NCBI GenBank assembly: GCA_019423445.1
Contig: JAHZBJ010000039.1
Location: 1-16,988 of the forward strand
From: Oscillospiraceae bacterium
Lineage (GTDB): Bacteria; Bacillota; Clostridia; Oscillospirales; Ruminococcaceae
Length of the DNA stretch: 16,988 nt
Direction of reading: 5' to 3'
Shown here: positions 13,480-16,988 of the stretch, in pieces
How positions within the stretch are numbered: the stretch's first letter is position 1
How the letters are laid out: each line of letters begins with the position of its first letter
Notes under the pieces: generated by a model
What the model saw: only the letters and a program-made list of their open reading frames with translations
Told to the model about the DNA's origin: nothing
Databases searched by the model: none
Made by a program: the position numbers and the translations under genes

Positions 13480-13508
13480 TTGATTCCCGGGGAAATTGGT
13501 GGTAAACT
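13480..13508 (+). promoter_or_regulatory. Predicted extended -10 promoter of the HD-domain gene
   Basis: TTGATT (13480-13485), a 17-bp spacer and TAAACT (13503-13508), with an extended -10 TGG just before it. It lies 35 bp upstream of the HD-domain gene and just outside the right end of the inverted repeat. Confidence 0.65.
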
Positions 13509-13543
13509 AAAAGGAAGAATTCGGACAAAAGGAGAGATGAGCC

Positions 13544-14128
13544 ATGATTCCGACCCGTGAAGAAGCCTGGGAATGGGTGAAAGAGTATAACGACAGCGAC
13601 TCCCTGCGGAAGCATGCCCTTGCGGTAGAAGGGGTGATGCGGCATTTTGCCAAGCTGAAGAGCCCTCAAGAGGAGGAACTCTGGGGCGTGGTGGGGCTGC
13701 TCCACGATTTGGACTACGAAAAGTATCCCGACCAGCACTGCACCAAGGTCCGGGAGATCCTGGGAGAAAAGGGTGTGGACCAGGATGTGATCCGGGCGGT
13801 AGCCAGCCACGGATGGGGAATGTGCAGCGAGGTGGAGCCCCAGTCGGAGATGGAAAAGACCCTCTACACCATTGACGAGCTTACCGGGCTCATCAATGCG
13901 GCGGCTTTGATGCGTCCCTCCCGGAGCGTCATGGACATGGAGCTGAAAAGCGCCAAAAAGAAGTTTAAGGACAAGCGGTTTGCCGCAGGGGTGGACCGCG
14001 AGGTCATCATCCAGGGGGCTCAGCGTCTTGGTATGGAGCTGGACGATGTAATCTCCGAGACCATCAAGGGGATGCAGGAGGTTGCAGAGGCCATCGGCCT
14101 GGAGATGAAGGAGCCTCAGGAGGGCTGA
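13544..14128 (+). CDS. HD-domain phosphohydrolase
   Basis: A 194-residue soluble protein with an HD metal site: His24 in LRKHALAVEG, His54-Asp55 in GLLHDLDYEKYP and probably Asp111 in LYTIDELTGLI. Conserved ASHGWG follows the HD motif. The arrangement fits a compact HD family that is widespread in Clostridia and whose substrate (nucleotide or phosphate ester) is not known. The C-terminal part (KSAKKKFKDKRFAAGVDREVI) is basic and then acidic. ATG 13544 has AAAAGGAG at about 9 nt. It stands alone, with its own promoter and a following hairpin. I do not assign a substrate. Confidence 0.88.
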   Translation: MIPTREEAWEWVKEYNDSDSLRKHALAVEGVMRHFAKLKSPQEEELWGVVGLLHDLDYEKYPDQHCTKVREILGEKGVDQDVIRAVASHGWGMCSEVEPQSEMEKTLYTIDELTGLINAAALMRPSRSVMDMELKSAKKKFKDKRFAAGVDREVIIQGAQRLGMELDDVISETIKGMQEVAEAIGLEMKEPQEG

Positions 14129-14138
14129 ACCTGGTGTT

Positions 14139-14178
14139 GCGGGGGTGGGTCACAAGGCATAGGTCCGCCCCCGCCTTT
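14139..14178 (+). terminator. Terminator-like hairpin after the HD-domain gene
   Basis: GCGGGGGTGG (14139-14148) and CCGCCCCCGC (14165-14174) pair over 10 bp with one G-U pair and a 16-base loop, followed by CTTT. The stem is strong but the T run is short. Confidence 0.5.
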
Positions 14179-14197
14179 GAACCGGGAAAAATAACGG

Positions 14198-14226
14198 TTG
14201 AGTTTTCCGGGAGAATCGTGTATAAT
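14198..14226 (+). promoter_or_regulatory. Strong predicted promoter of the SRP RNA
   Basis: TTGAGT (14198-14203), a 17-bp spacer and a perfect TATAAT (14221-14226). The predicted RNA start, around 14231-14233, coincides with the base of the first SRP RNA hairpin. Confidence 0.85.
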
Positions 14227-14230
14227 AATT

Positions 14231-14462
14231 AGGCTGGCCCAAAGGAAAGCGGGCCGGCCGAGACCAAGGGATAGACAAACCAGGGGAACGCCCTGTGTCA
14301 TGCGGAAGTCCGGTCCTGTGCGACGCGGCGCCGTGAACCATGTCAGGCGGGGAACCGAGCAGCATTAAGCGGCGTTTCGCGGGTGCCGCAGCCAACCGGC
14401 TTCCGTATGACAGAAGGCGTTACCTCCGCCCCCGGAAGGGGCGCGGGTGTCTATCCCTTTTT
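14231..14462 (+). ncRNA. ffs: Signal recognition particle RNA (long Gram-positive type, unusual layout)
   Basis: The apical domain IV is unmistakable: GTGAACCATGTCAGG before it, the GGAA tetraloop (14351-14354) closed by CGG/CCG, and AGCAGC (14358-14363) with GTCAGG (14342-14347) forming the Ffh-binding internal loops, then ATTAAGC. A long helix follows, AACGCC (14287-14292) with GGCGTT (14416-14421) and TGTCAT..CGGAAG with its complement. A perfect 11-bp basal helix pairs AAGGGATAGAC (14266-14276) with GTCTATCCCTT (14449-14459) and runs into five T, so it doubles as the terminator. 5' to it is a 9-bp hairpin (14232-14259), where Alu-domain helices would be expected. An extra hairpin (14427-14443) lies on the 3' strand. 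SRP RNA with Ffh targets membrane proteins. Ends are estimated from the promoter and the T run. dnaX starts 30 bp later. Confidence 0.88.
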
Positions 14463-14492
14463 CGCAGGGCGGCGGAAAGGAGGAGGAGAGCC

Positions 14493-15863
14493 GTGTATCA
14501 GGCGCTGTACCGGAAATGGCGTCCCAAGACTTTTGAGGATGTGGTGGGGCAGGAGCATATCACTACCACCCTGAAAAACGAGATCCGGCAGGGCCGGCCC
14601 GCTCACGCCTACCTGCTGATGGGGAGCCGGGGTACCGGCAAGACCACCTGTGCCAAGCTCATCGCCAAGGCGGTCAACTGCCTCTCCCCCAGGGACGGCA
14701 GCCCCTGCGGTGAGTGCGAGATCTGCCGGGGCATCGACAGCGGCGCTATGGTGGACGTGGTGGAGATCGACGCCGCCAGCAACAACGGCGTGGACAGCAT
14801 TCGGGACCTCCGGGAAGAGGCCAATTTCCTCCCCAATGTCACAAAGTACCGGGTATATATCATCGACGAGGCCCATATGCTCTCCATCGGGGCGGTAAAC
14901 GCCCTGCTGAAGATCATGGAGGAACCTCCGGAGCACGTGATTTTTATCCTGGCCACCACTGAGGTGAACAAGATCCCCGCCACCATCCAGTCCCGGTGCC
15001 AGCGGTTTGATTTTAAACGCATTGATACCGATACCATCGCCGCCCGGCTCACCTATGTGGCCGGGCAGGAGGGGATCGCCATGGACCAGGAGGCGGCTGC
15101 CCTTATCGCCCGGCTGGCCGACGGCGGGATGCGGGATGCCCTCTCCCTGCTGGATCTTTGCCGGGCCCACAGCAATGAGGTGACAGTACACACCGTCAGC
15201 GAGGCGGCGGGGCTTATTGGCCAGGACTATCTTTTCGACCTGGCAGAGGCTGTGGCAGCGGGGGACCTCTCCCGCCTCATGGATATCATTGCCCAGGTGG
15301 GGGGACAGTCGGTGGAGTATGACCGGCTGTGTGCCCAGATGGTCTCCCATTTCCGCAATCTTTTGATGATCACCGCCTCCAAGACTCCGGAAGAGCTGAT
15401 TGTCTGCCTCCCGGAGACTCTGGAGCGTTACCGTGCCCAGGCTGGGATTTTCACCCCCGCCCGGCTCATCTATGCCATCCGTACCCTCCAGGAGGTCCAG
15501 AACGCCATGACCCGGACCTCCGCCCGGCGTACCGAGCTGGAGATCGGTGCCATCAAGCTCTGTGACCCCCGGCTGAACCAGTCCCCGGAGGCCCTGCTGG
15601 ACCGGATGGACAAGCTGGAAGCAAAGCTCAATGCGGCGCTGGCCGGCGGCCTGTCTGCTTCTGCCCACCCCCAGGAATCCTCCGGCGGTTCCCGCGCTGC
15701 GGCCCGGACCTCTGCCCCGGCTGGGGAAGAGGAGACCCCCGGGAAAGCCCCGGCCCCGCAGCCCGGCGGGACGCCTGCGTCCCAGCCCCCCGGGAGGATC
15801 CCTCCGCCGGGGCGGTACCCTTTCCCCAGTGGGAGGAGGTGCTGGAGCGCCTGGGTAAGGTGA
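14493..15863 (+). CDS. dnaX: DNA polymerase III gamma/tau subunit, gamma-length frame
   Basis: A 456-residue product in this frame. It has the N-terminal YQALYRKWRPKTFEDVVGQ, Walker A GSRGTGKTT (44-52), a zinc module with Cys63, Cys72, Cys75 and Cys78, Walker B IIDEAH (about 123-128), sensor ATTE (154-157) and the SRC arginine-finger motif (167-169). These domains make up the AAA+ clamp-loader ATPase that works with HolA. GTG 14493 has AAAGGAGG at 9 nt; the ORF is open upstream but passes through the SRP RNA. The frame ends in a Pro/Ala-rich linker with an unlikely tail (GRRCWSAWVR). The recognisable C-terminal domain continues in the -1 frame, so either a programmed shift makes gamma and tau, or a base is missing. 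The terminator-like end of the SRP RNA lies just upstream, so dnaX is probably transcribed by read-through or from within that region. Confidence 0.93.
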   Translation: MYQALYRKWRPKTFEDVVGQEHITTTLKNEIRQGRPAHAYLLMGSRGTGKTTCAKLIAKAVNCLSPRDGSPCGECEICRGIDSGAMVDVVEIDAASNNGVDSIRDLREEANFLPNVTKYRVYIIDEAHMLSIGAVNALLKIMEEPPEHVIFILATTEVNKIPATIQSRCQRFDFKRIDTDTIAARLTYVAGQEGIAMDQEAAALIARLADGGMRDALSLLDLCRAHSNEVTVHTVSEAAGLIGQDYLFDLAEAVAAGDLSRLMDIIAQVGGQSVEYDRLCAQMVSHFRNLLMITASKTPEELIVCLPETLERYRAQAGIFTPARLIYAIRTLQEVQNAMTRTSARRTELEIGAIKLCDPRLNQSPEALLDRMDKLEAKLNAALAGGLSASAHPQESSGGSRAAARTSAPAGEEETPGKAPAPQPGGTPASQPPGRIPPPGRYPFPSGRRCWSAWVR

Positions 15864-16141
15864 ACCCCGCCGTCAAGGGGGCCCTGACCGGTTCCCGGGC
15901 CTACACTGCCGGGGGCAGGGTTCTGATCGCCAGCGACAACCCGGTATTCCGGGAGATGATGAAAAGCAACGATTACACCCGGGACTCCATCAAAAAGGCC
16001 ATTGCCCAGGTAACCGGAACCCGATACGGCATCGGGCCCTACAGCGGCCCGGCTCCCCAGGTCCAGGCCCCCAAGGCCAGCCCGGTGGATGAGGTGCTCC
16101 GGAAAGCCCGGGAAGCCGGTGTTCCGGTGGAAGAAGGATAA
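15791..16141 (+). CDS. dnaX: dnaX C-terminal (tau-type) domain in the -1 frame
   Basis: Reading from about 15791 in the -1 frame gives REDPSAGAVPFPQWEEVLERLG, a short linker then VNPAVKGALTGSRAYTAGGRVLI, a domain layout seen in the C-terminus of Firmicutes DnaX. It ends KAREAGVPVEEG at 16141. It has no start codon or ribosome site that would suit independent translation. In the other frame the same DNA gives arginine- and proline-rich text that stops at 15863. The join is best placed at the C6 run 15786-15791. The full-length product would be about 549 residues. If the shift is real, the frames give gamma and tau; if it is a sequencing error, this is simply the end of dnaX. The frame 15791-15838 is inferred; 15839-16141 is clear. 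Confidence 0.8.
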   Translation, partial: REDPSAGAVPFPQWEEVLERLGKVNPAVKGALTGSRAYTAGGRVLIASDNPVFREMMKSNDYTRDSIKKAIAQVTGTRYGIGPYSGPAPQVQAPKASPVDEVLRKAREAGVPVEEG

Positions 16142-16171
16142 AACTGAAATCGTCGTAAGGAGAGCATGATT

Positions 16172-16522
16172 ATGAGAGCAAGACTTCCCCAGGGAATGGG
16201 CGGCGGCGGAGCCGCCAACATGAACCAGATGATCCGCCAGGCCCAGAAGATGCAGGAGGCCATGGAAAAGGCCCAGGCCGAGCTGGACCAGAAGGAATAC
16301 AGCGCCACCGCCGGAGGCGGCATGGTTGAGGTGACCATGAACGGCAAGAAGGAGGTCACCGCCGTCCATATCAAGCCTGAGGCGGTGGATCCCGAGGACG
16401 TGGAGATCCTGGAGGACATGATTTCCGCCGCGGTGAATGAGGCCATCCGTTTGGTGGAGGCCGACTCCCAGAAGGTAATGGGGGCCATCACCGGGGGGAT
16501 GAAGGCCCCCGGGATGTTCTGA
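16172..16522 (+). CDS. ybaB: YbaB/EbfC family nucleoid-associated protein
   Basis: A 116-residue protein. After a short glycine-rich start (LPQGMGGGGAANMNQMIRQAQKMQ) comes a long helix, EAMEKAQAELDQ, then GGGMVEVTMNGKKEVTAVHIKPEAV, ILEDMISAAVNEAIRLVEADSQKVMG and GMKAPGMF. This helix-strand-helix order and the GMxxPGMF end are diagnostic of YbaB/EbfC, a DNA-binding dimer linked to RecFOR-type repair. ATG 16172 is preferred over ATG 16166 because AAGGAG (16157-16162) is 9 nt away from the former and only 3 from the latter. It sits between dnaX and recR, the standard arrangement. Confidence 0.95.
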   Translation: MRARLPQGMGGGGAANMNQMIRQAQKMQEAMEKAQAELDQKEYSATAGGGMVEVTMNGKKEVTAVHIKPEAVDPEDVEILEDMISAAVNEAIRLVEADSQKVMGAITGGMKAPGMF

Positions 16523-16555
16523 TCCCCTAGACTGCTGTGAAAGGAGGTCCCGCAT

Positions 16556-16988
16556 ATGGAAGGCGCGCTGCCTCTGGTAAAGCTCATTGAGGAGTTTGCG
16601 AAACTCCCCGGAGTGGGGCGGAAGACTGCCCAGCGGTTTGCATTTTATGTGCTGAACCTGCCGGAGGAAAAGGCCCGGGAGTTTGCCGGGGCCATTTTGG
16701 ATGCCCGGACCAAGATCCGGAAATGTCCCGTTTGCGGAAACCTCACCGACGGGGAGCTGTGTCCCATCTGTTCGGCCAAGGGCCGGGATGCTTCCACCAT
16801 CTGCGTGGTGGAGGACCCCCGGGACGTCCTGGCCTTTGAGCGGACCAAGGAGTATGACGGGGTCTACCATGTCCTCCACGGCCTGATTAGTCCAATGGAT
16901 GGGGTGGGGCCGGAGCAGATCAATGTCAAGGGGCTGCTGGAACGGGTGGCCAAGGGAAATGTCGCCGAGGTGATTATGGCCACCAACC
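16556..16988 (+). CDS. recR: Recombination mediator RecR, 5' portion
   Basis: Translation from ATG 16556 is open to the window end (144 codons of a family length near 200). It shows the helix-hairpin-helix LPGVGRKTAQRFAF (about 17-30), a four-cysteine zinc finger CPVC...CPIC (Cys57, 60, 69, 72) and the Toprim domain starting VVEDPRDVLAFE (84-95), followed by YHVLHGLISPMDGVGPEQIN. RecR works with RecO and RecF to load RecA on single-stranded DNA gaps. AAAGGAGG lies about 10 nt before the start. The rest of the Toprim domain lies outside the window. Confidence 0.97.
   Translation, partial: MEGALPLVKLIEEFAKLPGVGRKTAQRFAFYVLNLPEEKAREFAGAILDARTKIRKCPVCGNLTDGELCPICSAKGRDASTICVVEDPRDVLAFERTKEYDGVYHVLHGLISPMDGVGPEQINVKGLLERVAKGNVAEVIMATN

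Noticed and set aside
13281..13505. 74-codon frame within the inverted repeat as a small gene
   Set aside because: No ribosome site, and its peptide resembles the antisense peptide because the DNA is palindromic, so openness is explained by the repeat. Treated as a repeat instead.
14451..15668. 405-codon open reading frame opposite dnaX
   Set aside because: It is a shadow of the clear dnaX ATPase on the plus strand; no motifs, and codon use fits antisense.
1..16988. CRISPR arrays, tRNA genes, prophage, integrase or insertion-sequence transposase
   Set aside because: No regularly spaced repeats, cloverleaf sequences or transposase or integrase motifs were recognised on either strand by eye. 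The only repeat-like element is at 13269-13474.

Overview
The window is 17 kb of GC-rich, gene-dense, mostly plus-strand DNA. It most likely comes from a low-G+C-phylum but GC-rich gut Clostridia (Oscillospiraceae/Ruminococcaceae type). Reasons: AGGAGG-type ribosome sites with frequent GTG and TTG starts, an RNase M5-type Toprim protein, a long Gram-positive-style SRP RNA immediately before dnaX-ybaB-recR, and DUF4358, DHHW and MBOAT cassettes. The taxonomic call is an inference.

Layout. (1) 1-1781: divergent tRNA-modification genes, tcdA (minus, runs off the left edge) and a ttcA-type tRNA thiolase (plus), share a 273-bp region with one promoter for each. (2) 1800-6076: a clear promoter precedes a small Arc-type ribbon-helix-helix regulator, then comEC, holA, an RNase M5-like gene and a DUF3006-like small protein, tightly packed. 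(3) 6135-9180: a WapI-like small protein, then an MBOAT-like membrane protein and a DHHW/AlgJ-like exported protein. Both of the latter lack the expected catalytic residues. A perfect 15-bp bidirectional terminator ends this block. (4) 9245-10486: a minus-strand cysteine hydrolase (isochorismatase family) and a divergent DUF4358 lipoprotein with a strong terminator. (5) 10518-13250: a second MBOAT + DHHW cassette, this one with intact catalytic motifs and its own promoter. (6) 13269-13474: a long imperfect inverted repeat with no convincing gene. (7) 13480-14178: an HD-domain hydrolase. (8) 14198-16988: SRP RNA, dnaX (with a frame break near its 3' end), ybaB and recR (runs off the right edge).

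Functionally, regions 2 and 8 serve DNA uptake, replication (the clamp-loader delta subunit and gamma/tau are both here) and recombination, plus RNA processing and targeting. Regions 3-5 look like an envelope O-acylation locus: an acyl-transfer membrane channel, its exported partner, and a lipoprotein. The most notable observation is that one of the two acylation cassettes appears to have lost its active-site residues in both partners at once, while keeping its reading frames, fold-level signatures and gene order. This suggests a retained pseudoenzyme pair beside an active pair. Other points of interest are the dnaX frame break at a six-C run followed by a hairpin, a ComEC whose metallo-beta-lactamase tail has no metal ligands, an SRP RNA with an unusual simplified architecture, and the inverted repeat. 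All calls come from reading the sequence; no database or folding program was used.
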